In this document: piece by piece, positions 37,228-51,543 of the stretch
How the letters are laid out: each line of letters starts with the position of its first letter
Numbering within the stretch: position 1 is the first letter of the stretch
Assembly (NCBI GenBank): GCA_029783825.1
Contig: JAREIK010001466.1
Span: 527,246 to 591,245, forward strand
Origin: Sapria himalayana
Lineage: Eukaryota > Streptophyta > Magnoliopsida > Malpighiales > Rafflesiaceae
DNA: 64,000 nt
Direction of reading: 5' to 3'
The notes under the pieces: generated by a model
Seen by the model: only the letters and a program-made list of their open reading frames with translations
Database searches by the model: none
What the model was told of the DNA's origin: nothing
Made by a program: the position numbers and the translations under genes

Positions 37228-38466
37228 AAAAAATAAAAATATTAATTAGAACTTGCCATTCAAATAGGAAAATAAGACCGTAAAAGAGATCACCATGGTC
37301 CTGAGGGGCGTTCGAGATAAGGTATGTGGCTTTTGTTTTTCTGTTTGTTTTTTTTTCTATTTTTCTGTTGTTTTCTACAGGTAGAAAGGAAAGAAGAAAC
37401 CGAAACTAATTGAAATAACATTAGGGGACTGGTTTGGGAAAAGATAATGGATGTATAGATATGTAGTATGCTCTGCAGGTACATATGATTCTACATGTCC
37501 ATAGCTTGGTGGACTATTCTGATTGGAAGGCTAGATATGTTTAAATGGTATTGTTAGTAGTGGGTATTATATATAGTCTAATTGCTGGAAGTCTGTGCTA
37601 TTTTTCTGGAGGTCTGTGTCATTAAGTGTGTGTTGCTGGAAGTCTATTGTTTTAAAATGGGTGTTGCTGGAAGTCTGTTTCTAGTTGTATGTGGGAAGTC
37701 TGTAATATATAGGTGCAAGCTGTAAAAGTTAAATAGGACAGTGAAGGAATGAAAAGCAAAAAGATGGAAGAAAGCAGAGCATATCAAACAATTCTGAATA
37801 GCAATGGAGCTATCCCTGAAGTATCAAGCCAATTTCTAATTGGTTTGAACATGGAAGGGGGGATACAAGGTTTTAATTATGTGTATAATAGAATTGATTT
37901 TGTGCAGGGCAGACAAATTGTAGTTGAATGGTTAATCATGATATAAATAACAGCATTCAATAATAATCACTTGGGAGGACAGCTTATAAAGATGTTCAAA
38001 AACCCAGCTACCATTATAAGACAGTGGAAGGAGAATATTAAGCTAAAAATTAAAGAAGGCATGAGATGACTCAAGATTTGAGTTAGCTAAAAAATGCTGG
38101 AGGAAGAATCATATTCAGATTTAAAAGAGACATTTAGAAGCACCGAAACATAGAAAGAAGCAAAATAAAGCTTATTATACTCATCGAAAGATTGTTAAAG
38201 CAAGACAAGGATAAGCTACCATCATAAGGATAGTCATTAACTTTCATAAGGAATATCTCCTTGCACAAAAAGGTAAAGATAGGAGACATAGATTAACATA
38301 GCCATAACACAAATAAAATTACATTTTATTAGATTGGTTAAATGTATTTTATCTTTATTTGAAGAATGGGTGTAAAAGGGCTAAGGGTAGATGATAGTTT
38401 GTATTAATGGTATTCCTCCGCCAAAAGAGAGGATTATTATTAATAAAATAATATATTATAAAAAAA
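37228..38466 (+). other. LINE 3' region and A-rich tail
   Basis: This 1.2-kb region has no recognisable coding function; the frame at 37749-37946 matches nothing I know. Near 37582-37700 the phrase TGCTGGAAGTCTGT recurs about five times with variation. Just before the tail, CCTCCGCCAAAAGAGAGG can form a small CCTC/GAGG hairpin, a likely recognition structure for the reverse transcriptase, though that role is inferred. Confidence 0.6.
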
Positions 38467-38484
38467 AGATAGATAACTATACAA
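38467..38484 (+). repeat. LINE target-site duplication, right copy
   Basis: AGATAGATAACTATACAA is identical to 31845-31862 and directly follows the A-rich tail. GATA array resumes after it. Confidence 0.85.
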
Positions 38485-39431
38485 ATAGATAGATAGATAG
38501 CTATACAAATAGATAGATAGATAAATAGTTAGATAGAAAGACAAATAGTTAGACAAATTGATCGCTAATTAAATAGAGTGATATATAGATAAAGAGAAAG
38601 AAAGATATATAGAGAAATAGATATAAAGATAGATAGACGTATAGTTAGATAGATAGATAGACAAATAGAAACAATTATAGTTTGGGAGAAAGATAGTTAA
38701 ATAGATACATAAACACATAGATAAATAGATAGATAGATACATAGATAGACAGATAGATAGACAGATAGATATATAGATAGACAATATATAGATAGACAAA
38801 TATATAGATAGAAAAAAAGATAGATATTTAATAGATATATAGATAGATATATATATATACATAAATATAAATAAATAAATATATATATATATATTTATTT
38901 ATAAATAGATAGATAAATAGAGAGAGAGATAGATAGATAGATATATAGAATGATAAATATATAATATATATAGATAGATAGATACATTAATAAATAGACA
39001 TATAGTTAGATAATAAATAGATAGATCGATAAACAGATAGATAGATAGAAAGGTAGATTGATTGATTGATAGATTGAAAAATAAATAAATAGATAAAAAG
39101 ATAAATGAAAGATAGACACATAGAAAGATAGACAGACAAATAGATAGATAGTTACATAAAAAGATAAACAGATAATAGACAGATAAATAGAGAAAAAATA
39201 TCCAGATAAATAGATAGGTCTATAGACAGATAAATAGATAAATAGATAGATTGACAAATATATAGATAGATTGATAGATAGATAGAAGACAAATAGACAG
39301 ACATATAGATAAACATGCATGTAGATAGACTTATAGATATATAGACAGATAGAAAGAAAGACTAACACATTGACAGATAGACAGATTGATAGAATGACAA
39401 AAATATAAATTTACAGACAAAGAGAAAATAC

Positions 39432-39470
<39 letters not shown>

Positions 39471-40565
39471 TATAGATTAATAGATAGATTGATAGAGAGA
39501 TTAATATATAGATAGATAGAAAAATAGATAGTCAAATTATAAAATTATTAATCGATAAATAAATAGATATTCAAATAAATAATCAGATAGATAGACATAT
39601 AAAAAGATAGTTTGACAGATAGATAGATAGAGAGATAGTTAGACATATAGATAGATAGATAGATATAAAAATATATAGACATATTGATAGACAAATAGAC
39701 ATACATATAAATAGACTAATAGAAAGAAAGAAAGATAGATAGATATAGATAGACGGATAGTTAGATGAAAAAGATAGATAGTTAGATAGAAAATAGATAT
39801 ATAGATAGATAGATAGATAGAAAAATAGATTGATAGATCGATAAAGACATAGATAGAAAGATAGATACAAAGATAGATAAACATATAGTTAGATAGATAG
39901 ATTGACAGATTGATAGACAGATAAAAAGATATAGATATAGATAGATAGATAGATAGGATGCTAGACATATAGATAGATTGAATTATTGACACTTTGATAA
40001 AAAGATCGATTGATATATAGATAGATATATAGACAAATAGATTGATTAACATATAGATAATCAAATATATATGTATATAAATAAAAAATAGATAAACATA
40101 TAAATATACAAATAGATAGATTGAAATATAGAAAGATATTTAAACAGATAGATAGTCAGATAGATAAATAGATAGATAGACAAAAAGATATATGAATAGA
40201 TAAATTGATAGATAGATAGATATGCAGATAAATAAAATGATAGATAGATGATAGAAAGATTGATACAATGATAAATAGACAAATAGATACATAGAAAGAC
40301 ATATAGATAGATAGAAAGATAGATTTACTGATAGATAGACATATAGATAGATAGTTAGATAAATATATAGATAGATAGTTATATAGGAAGATAGATAGAA
40401 AGATAGATAGCCAGATTGACAAATAGATAGATAGATAAATAGATAGATAGATGAATAGATAAATTGAAAGAAAAATTGATTGACATATATATAAACAAAT
40501 AGATAGACAGACACATTTTTGTTACTTAATAAAAAAGATTGATAGAAAGATTTATATTTGAAAAA
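38485..40565 (-). repeat. Degenerate (GATA)n array, right of LINE
   Basis: This is the continuation of the inverted block after the LINE, in the same orientation as 21871-31862, with AAAGAAAGAAAGAAAG near 39433-39450. It ends near 40565 in ordinary AT-rich DNA. Confidence 0.93.
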
Positions 40566-41134
40566 CAAGAATCTTTTAGAAATGGATATATGTATGTATA
40601 ATAGATTAACTTTATTTGTAGAAGGATAGACCGAGCTTCAACTTGTCTATCTATATTTTAATTATTGATACCTATATGTCTAATAATCTTGAAGATATAT
40701 ATATATATATATATATCTCTTATCCCCTTCAACATATATTGTATATAGATCTAAAAATACATGGAGATTTCTATGACATGATAAAATAGTCATCTTTCTG
40801 TCTGTATATCTATTGTTAAATTATTAACTCAACTGCTGTATGCATTAGCCTTTATAATTCAAGTGAGGAACTTTTGATATTCCACACCTACAAAACTTTC
40901 TTGAAAACATGGTCATGACCTTTGGTATTTCATTATATAAGTTGATTAATTTAAGCACAACTTTTAACTTTGGAAATTGACGTTGAATTTATTGAGGCTT
41001 ACATGGATTAAACATGCAATATCTTTGATATATTTTCTCATTTTTTTAGGTAAACGTTCTATAAATTAATAACCTCCATTAATTAATAATTTTTTGTGCT
41101 ACGGATCATATTAATTTAGAGAGGTTCCACTGTA
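40566..41134. other. Single-copy spacer at an array orientation switch, with a pogo-like end
   Basis: This 570-bp AT-rich spacer separates GATA from TATC array. Its right end, read on the minus strand from 41132, is CAGTGGAACCTCTCTAAATT and then AATA, followed further in by TTAATTAATGGAGG and TTATTAATTTATAG. This is the style of terminal repeat found in plant pogo/Lemi1-type mariner elements, which start CAGT.AAACCTCTATAAATTAATA and insert at TA; TA follows at 41133. I cannot find the other end, so the element is truncated. There is an AT run at 40699-40724 and no coding frame. Confidence 0.45.
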
Positions 41135-43491
41135 TATGTGTGTGTGTGTGTGTGTCTATCTATCTATTTATATATTTATCTGTGTCAATCTATCTATCTA
41201 TATAATTATCTATCTTTCAATCAATCTATCTATCTAATTATCTATCTTTTTTGTATTTTACTCTATCAGTTTATAAGTCATTTAATATATATATATATCT
41301 TCTATCTATCAGTCTAATTGTCGATTTGTATATCGATATATATATTTATCTATCTAACTATCCAAATATCTATTATTGTATCAGTCTATCAGTTTATAAG
41401 CCAATATATCTATTTATGTATTTATCTATCATTCTATTTTTCTACATGTGTATATATCTATCTATCATTCTTTCTTTCTATTTATTTATTTTTCTATCAC
41501 TCTATATGTTTATCTGTTTATATAATTATTTGTCCATCAGTCTATCTTTCTATAGGTATTTCTATATTTCTTTTTATATGTCTATTTGTCTATCTATCTA
41601 TCTATATATCTTATTATTTATCTAAATGTCTAACTATCTATCTCTCTATTTATCTATCTCTATAACTATCTAACTAACTAATTTCTATCTATCTATTAGT
41701 CTATATATCCATCTGATTATCTATATATATGTGTATGTGTTTATCTATATATATATATATATATTTCTATCTATTTTTCTATATCTATATATCTATCTAT
41801 CTATCTTTTTATCTATTTATTAATCTATCTATCTACCTATCTATCTATCTATCTATCTATTAGTCTATATGGCTATGTCTCTATATCTATATATACCTTT
41901 TACTTTATTTGTATATAAGTCTATGTATTTATCTATCAATATATCTAATTGTCTATCTATTTGTCTTTATATCTATCTATCTATTGTTAATCTATCTAAA
42001 TATCTATATGTCTATCTATTTGTCTATCTTTCTATATATTATCTATCTATCAATTTATCTATCTATATGTCTATCTATCTAACTATCTATTTCTCTATAG
42101 GTCTATATGTTAATCAATAAATCTATATAAATATTTATCTGTCTATATGTCAAACTATTTAACTATTTTTTTATCAATATTTCTATGAATAAATCAGTAT
42201 ATATATAAATATATATCCATCTATTAATATGTCTATTTATATATTTGTATGTCTATCTATCTATTTATCTATCTATCAATCTATCTATTTATATATATGT
42301 TTATCTATCTATCTGTGCATTTATTTATCTATCTATTTGTTTGTCTATCTATTTATCTATCTATCTGTCTATATGTCTATCTATTTATAAATCTCTTTTT
42401 CTATCAGTCTATATATATCTATCTATCTATTTATCACTCTATTTATCTATCTATGCATCTATCTTTTATTAGTCTATTAGAATATAAGTCTATATATTTA
42501 TCCATCTTTCTGTCTATTTATCTATCTATATATTTGTCTAACTATATATATGACTATCTCTTTATCTGGATATCTTTCTATTTGTCTATCTTTTTATCTA
42601 TATCTATCTATTTGTTTACCTTTCTATTTGTCTATCTATCTAACTATATATATATATCTAATTTTTTATATATCAATCAATCTATGTATTTATCTTTCTA
42701 TCTATCTAATTCACTAACTAATTAACAATCTATTTGTCATCTGTCTATCTGTCAATTTTTCTATTTGTTTAATTATTTAACTTTTTGTTTTTATAATAGT
42801 CTATCTATCTATCTATCTATCTGTCTATTTATCTATCTTATAATCTATCAATATGTCTATATGTCTATATGTATGGCTATCTACCTATTTATTCATCTAT
42901 GTATCTATCTAACTATTTGTTTATGTATCTATATATCTATCTTTATAATCTATCAATCTACCTATATGTCTACTATCAATCTATCCATTTATATATTTAT
43001 CTATCTTTCCATCTTTCTATTTGTCTATCTATCTATCTATCAATTTTTTAATCTATCTATATTTCTATGTCTATTAGTATATCTATATAATAGTGTAACT
43101 ATCTAATTGTCTATCTATCTATTTAGTTATCCATCTATTTATCAAATTATATAATTGCCTTTTAGTCTATCTTTATAATTGTCTATCAGCTTATCTATTT
43201 ATGGCAATAAGTTTAAATGTTTCTATCTATATCTGTATATTGGTCAATCAATCAATCTATCATATGTTTACTTTTCAGTCTATCTAATAATTAGTGTATC
43301 TACCTTTCTATTTATATGTCTATTTTTCGATCTCTCTCTGTTTCAATGTGTTTACCTATCTATCTATCTATCGGTATATCTATCTATCATTCTATATATA
43401 TATATATATATTTATCTATCTATATATCTATCTCTCTTCCTACCTATCTATTTGTCTATTTATATATCTTAATATCTATAAATCTATCTAT

Positions 43492-43548
43492 CTATCTATC
43501 AGTCTATCTATCAGTCTATCTATCAGTCTATCTATCAGTCTATCTATC
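43492..43548 (+). repeat. 12-bp minisatellite inside the array
   Basis: About five units of CTATCTATCAGT occur in a row. This is a three-tetranucleotide higher-order unit in which one of every three words carries the same substitution, which shows local expansion of 12 bp rather than 4 bp. Confidence 0.85.
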
Positions 43549-46500
43549 AATCTAGCTATCTATCTATCTTTCTTTCTTTCTATTTCTATTTCTATCTTTA
43601 TTTATCTCTATCTATGTATCTATGATTTGTTTATCTATCTATCCCCATATATATCTATCTATCAATCAATTTACTTCTAACTAAATACTTAGCTATCTAT
43701 CTATTTATCTATCTATTTATGTATTTATCTATATACCTTATATCTGTATATATATCTATATATCTACTAATATTCTTATCTGGTTATCTGTCTATCTATC
43801 TATATGTTTATTTGGCTATCTATGTATTAATCTATTTGACTATCTATCTATCTGAATATATAACTATCTCTCTGTCTATATTTTAATCTATCTACCTATC
43901 TATCTATTTGTCTATCTATCAATCTATTTATCTATCTTTATATCTCTGCATCTACCAATTTGCATGTCTATATATCTATCTTTCTATCTATTTATCTATC
44001 TATCGATTTATCTATCTATTTATCTATCTAACTTTTGATTTGTCAAATCTATCTATCTATATTTTTTTATCTATGTATATGCCTATTTGTTTATTTGTAT
44101 ATCTATCTATTAGTATATATAGGTATCTATCAATCTATCAATCAATCTATCTATCTATATGTCGGTCTGCCTATCTATCTATATGTCAATCTATGTATCT
44201 TTTTATCTATCTACCTTTTTATATATCGACCTATTTGTCTATATGTCTATTTGTATATCTATCTAGCTATCTATCTAAGTGCATATCTATCCGTATGTGT
44301 ATCTGTCTATTTGTCTATCTATATATCTATGTGTCTATCTGGCTATCTAAAAATCTGTCTATCTATCTATCTTTTTATCTATCTATCTATCTATTTATCT
44401 CTTTAATTGTTGATCTATCTATTTATCAATCTATAGAGTTTTATATCTAATAATATATCAATCTATCTTTATGTCTATCTTTCTATCTTTTTATCTATCT
44501 ATTTGCCGAGACATATTTCTGTTTATCTTTATATCTATATATCCAATAATTTATCTATATATATATATATATATATATATATTATCTAACTACATATCTT
44601 TATAACTATCTATCTATCTGTCTATCTCTCTATCTATTTATCTATTTTTTTATCAATCAATCAATCTGTCTGTCTATCTACCTATCTATCTATATGTCTA
44701 TCTATCTATCTATCTATATATTTATACATCTACCTCTCTATATATCTAGCTTTCTATCTATCTATTTGTCTATTTATCTATTTCTCTGTCTATATATATA
44801 TATATGACTATTTGTCTATATGTCTCTATATCTAATTATCTAATTATCTATTCATCTATTCGTCTATTCGTATATTAGTCTATAAGTATTTTTCTCTATC
44901 TATTAATCTATTTATCATTATATGTATCTTTATGTCTATGTTTCAATATATCTATCTATCGCTCTATATATCTATATATTTGTATATATGTCTATGTGTC
45001 TAGATGTCTATCTATCTGTCTGTCAAACTAACTAACTAACTATCTCTATAAATGCCTATTAGTCTATCAGTCTATCTTTTTTTCTAGCTATCAATCTAGT
45101 TTTCTATCTGTATGTTTGTCTATTTGTATGTTTGTCTATCTGCCTATCTATCTATCAATATATTTATCTATTTATTAATCAATCAATCTATATATCTATC
45201 TATCCATATATCTATTATTTATCTTTCTATCTATTTATCTATCTATCTAACTTTTTGTCTATCTATCTCTATATCTATTTTTCTATCTATCTATCTATTT
45301 ATCTATTAATTAATAAAACTATCTAGCTATCTATATATCTCTTTCTATCTATCTTTCTTTCTATCTCTATATTTATCTTTTTGTCTATCAATATATCTAT
45401 CTGTCTATCTGTATATCTATTTATTTAGTCTATCTATCGTTCTTTCTATCTGTCTATATGTCTATCTATCTATCTATTATTTATTTATCTATATATTTAT
45501 GTATCTATCTTTTTCTCTATCTATTTGTCTATTTATCTAATTATTTATATGTCTATAAATTTATCTATATTTTTGTATCTATATCTATATATTTATATAT
45601 CTATATATCTATATATCAATGTAAATATTTACCTATCTTCCAAATGGCTATTTCTCTATCTACCTATCAATATATCAATCTGACTATGAATCTATTAATC
45701 TATTTAACTAACTAACTATCTATCTCTCTGTCTTTCTATCTATATGTTGATCTATCTATCTATATGTCTATCTATCTAGCTATATATATATATATATGTT
45801 TATCTATCTATTTATCTATTTTATATTTGTATATGTGTCAATCTATCTATCTATGTAACTATCTATCTTTTGATATATCTATCTGTCTAACTATCTATCT
45901 TTTATTTATTAGTTTATAATTCTATATGTTAATAAATCAATCTATCTGTCAATATATTTATCTATCTGTTAATCTGTCTGTCTAACTATCTACTTGTGTA
46001 TCCAAATATCTATTTATCTGTATAATTATCTAAATATCTATTAGCCTTTTAGTCTATCAGTATATAAGTCAAATCTATCTATTTATTTAAGTATCTCTCA
46101 TTGTATTGTTCTATCTATGTATCTATCTTTCTATCATTCTTTCTATCGATATATTTTCCTAACTATCTATTTATCGATCATTCTTTCTATCTATCTATTT
46201 TCCTATTTATTTATCTGTTTATCTATATATCTATATATTTTTCTATAAATCTATCGAACTATTTGTGTATTTTTTATATGTAAATTCTATCTATCTGTCT
46301 ATCTATATATCTATCTACTATAGAACTATTTATTTTTCTATCAGTCTTTTAGTCCATTTATCTGACTATCTATATACATGTTTAAGTGTCTATCTATTTA
46401 TTTTTCTATATATCTATAAGTTTATCTGTCTATCCATCTATATATCTTTCTATTAATCAATCTATCTATTTATCATTCTATCTGTCAACATGTCAATCTA

Positions 46501-47662
46501 TTTTTAATTCTGTCTATCTTTCTAACTGTCTATCTATCTATCTATCCATATATTTGTATATTTGGCTATGTCTCTATATCTCTATCTACCTTTGAGTTTA
46601 TCAGTCTAAATGTCTATGAATCTATCTATTAATAGTTCTAATTGTCTATAAGTCTATCTGTCTATATATTTTAGTTTCTATCTATCTATATATCTATCCA
46701 TCTGTTATATGTCTATCTGTTATCTATTTATCAGTCTATATATTTATATGCCTATCTATCTAGCTATATATTTCTTTATATGACTATATGTCTATATATC
46801 GATCTTTGTTACTATCTATCTTTCAATTTGTCTAACTATTTAAATGTTTTTCTATTGATCTATCTATCCATAAATCTATATATATATATATATATCCATC
46901 TATCAATATGTATATCTTTTATTTGTATGTCTATCTATTTGTCTATATGTCTATCTATCTATCTATATGTTTATCCATATATCTTTTATCTATATGTCCA
47001 AATGTTTATATATCTATCTTTCTATGTAACTATTTATCCATCTATCTATCTATTTGTTTATCATCCTATCTAACAATCTGTCTATCTATATATTTATCCA
47101 ACAGTCCATGTATCTATCTCTATGTCTATATATATATTTGTCTGACTATCTATATGTCTATCTTTTTATATGTATATCTATCAATTTATCTATCATTCTA
47201 TCTATATATCTGTCTATATGTATAACTTTATATTTGTATATTTATGTATATATATATGTATCTTTTTTCTATCTTTCAATCTATCAATATGTCTATCTAT
47301 CAAATCTATTTATCTTTCTATCTATCTAATTTACTAACTAACTAATAATCTATCTGTATATCTTTCTTATTCACTAACTTACTAATAATTGATGTGACTT
47401 TCTCTCTATCAATCTATTTGTCTATCAATCTAACTATTTCACTTTACTTCTATCAATTAGGCTATCTATCTAGCTATTAGTTTATCTATTGATCTTTCTA
47501 TCTATATATCTATCTATATATTTATTCATCTTTTTATCTATCTTTCAATTTGTTTATCTATCTATATGTTTATCAATCAATCAATCTATCTGTTTATCTA
47601 TCTATCTATCTATCATTTAATCTATCTATATGTATATGTCTATTGATCTATCTATCTATCAG

Positions 47663-47726
47663 TCTATATATCTATTGGTCTATATATCTATTGGTCTATA
47701 TATCTATTGGTCTATATATCTATTGG
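47663..47726 (+). repeat. 16-bp minisatellite inside the array
   Basis: Four identical units of TCTATATATCTATTGG occur head to tail. The identity of the units against the degenerate background shows recent expansion. Confidence 0.9.
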
Positions 47727-48265
47727 TCTATCTATCTATTTGTCTATCTATCTGTCTCCCTATCTATCGATCTATTTGTCTATTTGTATATTGATCTATC
47801 TATCTATTTATCTATCTATCTATCTTTCTTTCTTTATGTCAATCTGTCTATATGTATATCTATTTAACTATCTATGATTTGTTTTTTTTCTATCCCCATA
47901 TCTATCTATCTATTTATCTATCTATCTAAAAATTTAGCTATCTATATATTTATCTATCTATTTGTGGATATATCTATATATCTATCTATATATCAACTTA
48001 TATTCTTATCTTACTATATGTCTATATATCTATATGTCTATCTAAGTATTTTTCTATTAATCTATTTGTCTATCTATCTATCTATCTATATGACTATCTA
48101 TCTATAAGTCAATCTATCTATATACCATTTAATTTATTTGTCTAATAATCTATCTATATATCTACCTATATATCTATCTATATATCTATCTATATATCTC
48201 TCAATCATTCATTTTGTATATCAGTATATCTATCTATCTGTATATCTATTTATCTATATATCTTT

Positions 48266-48525
48266 CTATCAATTTATCTATCAATCTATCTATTTTTCTA
48301 TCTATTTTTCTATCTATCTATTTATATATCTTTATATCTCTATATATGTCTATCTATATATTTGTCGATTAGTATATCATGCTATTTGTCAATTTGTCTA
48401 TCTATATATTTATCATTCTATGTATCTATCTATCTTTTTATCTATCTATATGTTAATCTATGCATCTTTGTATCTATCTATCTATATGTCTACTTGTCTA
48501 TTTATCTATCTATTTGTATATCTAT

Positions 48526-48577
<52 letters not shown>

Positions 48578-49820
48578 GTCAATATTTCTATCTATTTATC
48601 CGTCAATATATCTAAGTGTTCATCTATCCATATGTCTATTTGTCTATTTGTCTACTTGCTTATCTATCTATCTTTTTATTTATCTATCTCTCTCTCTCTC
48701 TCTATATGTCTATGTGTCAATTTACTTATCCAACTATCTGGGTATCTATCTATTTGTCTATCTATCTATCAATCTATTTATTTGTATATCTTTTTAACTA
48801 TCTATTTGTCTATCTATCTATATGTCTATATATCTATCTATCTATATATTTATCTCTTTATCTTTCAATCTGTCTATTTGGCCATCCATATATATATTTA
48901 TCTTTGATCTATCTATATTTCTATTTATCTATCTATCTAATTATCTATCTGTCTATCTATCTATCTATCTATTTGACTATCTGTCAATATATCTATCTAT
49001 CTATCTATTTGACTATCTGTCAATATATATATATATATATATATATATATCTATCAATTTATCTATTAATCTATCTATTTTTCTATCTATTTTTCTATCT
49101 ATCTATTTATATATCTTTATATCTCTATATATGTCTATCTATATATTTGTCGATTAGTATATCATGCTATTTGTCAATTTGTCTATCTATATATTTATCA
49201 TTCTATGTATCTATCTATCTTTTTATCTATCTATATGTTTATCTATGCATCTTTGTATCTATCTATCTATATGTCTACTTGTCTATTTATCTATCTATTT
49301 GTATATCTATCAATATATATATATATATATATATATATATCTGTCAATATTTCTATCTATTTATCCGTCAATATATCTAAGTGTTCATCTATCCATATGT
49401 CTATTTGTCTATTTGTCAACTTGCTTATCTATCTATCTTTTTATTTATCTATCTCTCTCTCTCTCTCTCTCTATGTCTATGTGTCAATTTACTTATCCAA
49501 CTATCTGGGTATCTATCTATTTGTCTATCTATCTATCAATCTATTTATTTGTATATCTTTTTAACTATCTATTTGTCTATCTATCTATATGTCTATATAT
49601 CTATCTATCTATATATTTATCTCTTTATCTTTCAATCTGTCTATTTGGCCATCCATATATATATTTATCTTTGATCTATCTATATTTCTATTTATCTATC
49701 TATCTAATTATCTATCTGTCTATCTATCTATCTATCTATTTGACTATCTGTCAATATATCTATCTATCTATCTATTTGACTATCTGTCAATATATATATA
49801 TATATATATATATCTATCTA
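48266..49820 (+). repeat. 785-bp near-identical tandem duplication
   Basis: Copy 1 (48266-49050) and copy 2 (49051 to about 49820) share long unusual text, for example GTCGATTAGTATATCATGCT at 48364 and 49149 and TTATCCAACTATCTGGGTAT at about 48726 and 49493. They differ by a few substitutions (TCTACTTGC against TCAACTTGC) and by the length of CT and AT runs. Both end in a (TA) run after GACTATCTGTCAATA, which probably served as the recombination or slippage point. It is the youngest large event visible in the arrays. Confidence 0.9.
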
Positions 49821-51512
49821 TCTATTTATCTATCAATATATCTATATATCTAGGTGTTTATCTGTCTATATGTGTATATTTCTATTTCAATACGTGTCTA
49901 TTTATTTATTTATCTATCTATCTAACTATCTTTCTATGTGTTTATGTGTCTATGTGTCTATTTATCTAATTATCTATTTGTCTACTTTCTTATTAGTCTA
50001 TAAATATATTTGTCTATATGTGAATCTATCTATCAGTCTATGTATCGTTATGTCTATGTGTTTATCTATCTATCTATTTATCTATCAAAGTATCTATTTG
50101 TCTATGTGTCTACATGTCTATCTATCAATCAAACTATCTATTTATCTATCTATTCTTCTGTATATCTATCTATCTATTAGTCTATATGTGAATTTGTTTA
50201 TGTGTCTATTTGTCTATCTATATTTTTATTTGACTCTCTATCTATTTGCCTATTTATCTATCTATCTAGTTATCTATCAATTTATTTGTCTATCTGTCTA
50301 TATATCTATCTTTTTATTGGTATAATTATCTAACTTTCTATATGTCTATATATCAATCTTTCTATCTATATATCTATCTATCTATCAAACTATATTATTT
50401 TCTTTCTTTCTATTTACCTAATATTCAATATTTCTATCTCTCTAAATATATATCCATCTGTATTTTTGTATATCTATCTTTCTATTTGTCTATTTATCTA
50501 TAATTTTTCCAATATATCTATCCAGAAATCTATCTGTATATCTTTCTAATTTTTTATATATATATCTATCTATCTATATATCTAACTATCAATTTATCTA
50601 TATATCTAGCTATCTAGTTATCTATCTTTGTATCTATTGGTATTTTAGTTTATATATCTATCTATCTTTTTATCTTTCTATATGTCTAACTACATATATA
50701 TATATATCTATTTATATATCTATCTATTTATCTATATGCATATCTGTCTATCTATCTATCTATCTATCTAGGTATTTATTAATATATCTATGTATCTGGC
50801 TATTTCTATATTATTCTATTTGTATATTTATCTATGAATATATCTATTTATCTTTTTATTTATATATATATTTATCTATAAATATTCATATCCATCTATC
50901 TTTCTATATGTCTACCTATCAATTTGTTTATCTATCTATCAGAGTATTTCTCTATTACTCAATCTTTTTATATCTCTATCTATTTATCTCTTCATCTCTC
51001 TATGTGTTTCTCTATGTATCTATTTACCTATCTATTTTTCTATTTGTGTATCTATCTATCTATTGATCAATCAATTTGTGTTTATATCTATCTTTCTATG
51101 TATCAATATATTTATCTGCAAATCTATCTATATCTCTTTTTGTATATTTTTCTTCTCTATTTATCATCTATTTCTAAATCTTTCAATCAATCAATCTATC
51201 CATCTATCTAACTAACTATCTATCTGTCTATCTTTCTATCAGTTTATCTATTATTGTATATATCTATCTTTTTATTTACCTATCTGTCTATATATCTATC
51301 TATTATAAGTCAAATTGTTCAATTTATATTGTCTGTGTCTATTTATCTAGTTGTTATCTATCTATTTTTCTATCTATCTATCTATCTGACTCTCTATCTA
51401 TCTATTAATCTATCTATCTATGTATCTTTATTTCTATCCATCTATCTATCTATTTGTCTATCTATTTATATATATACCTATCTGTCTGTATGTCTCTCTA
51501 TATGTATGTCTT

Positions 51513-51543
<31 letters not shown>

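Larger units (their letters stand above)
31863..38466 (+). mobile_element. Full-length, decayed plant L1-type LINE
   Basis: A 6.6-kb non-LTR retrotransposon inserted in the GATA array: short 5' leader (31863-31990), ORF1 (31991-33303), ORF2 (33326-37227), a 1.2-kb 3' region and a short A-rich tail (TATATTATAAAAAAAA). The flanks are a perfect 18-bp target duplication. Domain order (DUF4283-like; endonuclease, reverse transcriptase, zf-RVT, RNase H) is that of plant L1-type LINEs. Both ORFs have stops and frameshifts, so the copy is dead, yet its duplication is perfect. It shows that the array was already in place when the LINE arrived. Confidence 0.92.

Noticed and set aside
37749..37946. Small protein gene in the LINE 3' region
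   Set aside because: The 65-codon frame matches nothing known to me, and lies in a decayed untranslated region.
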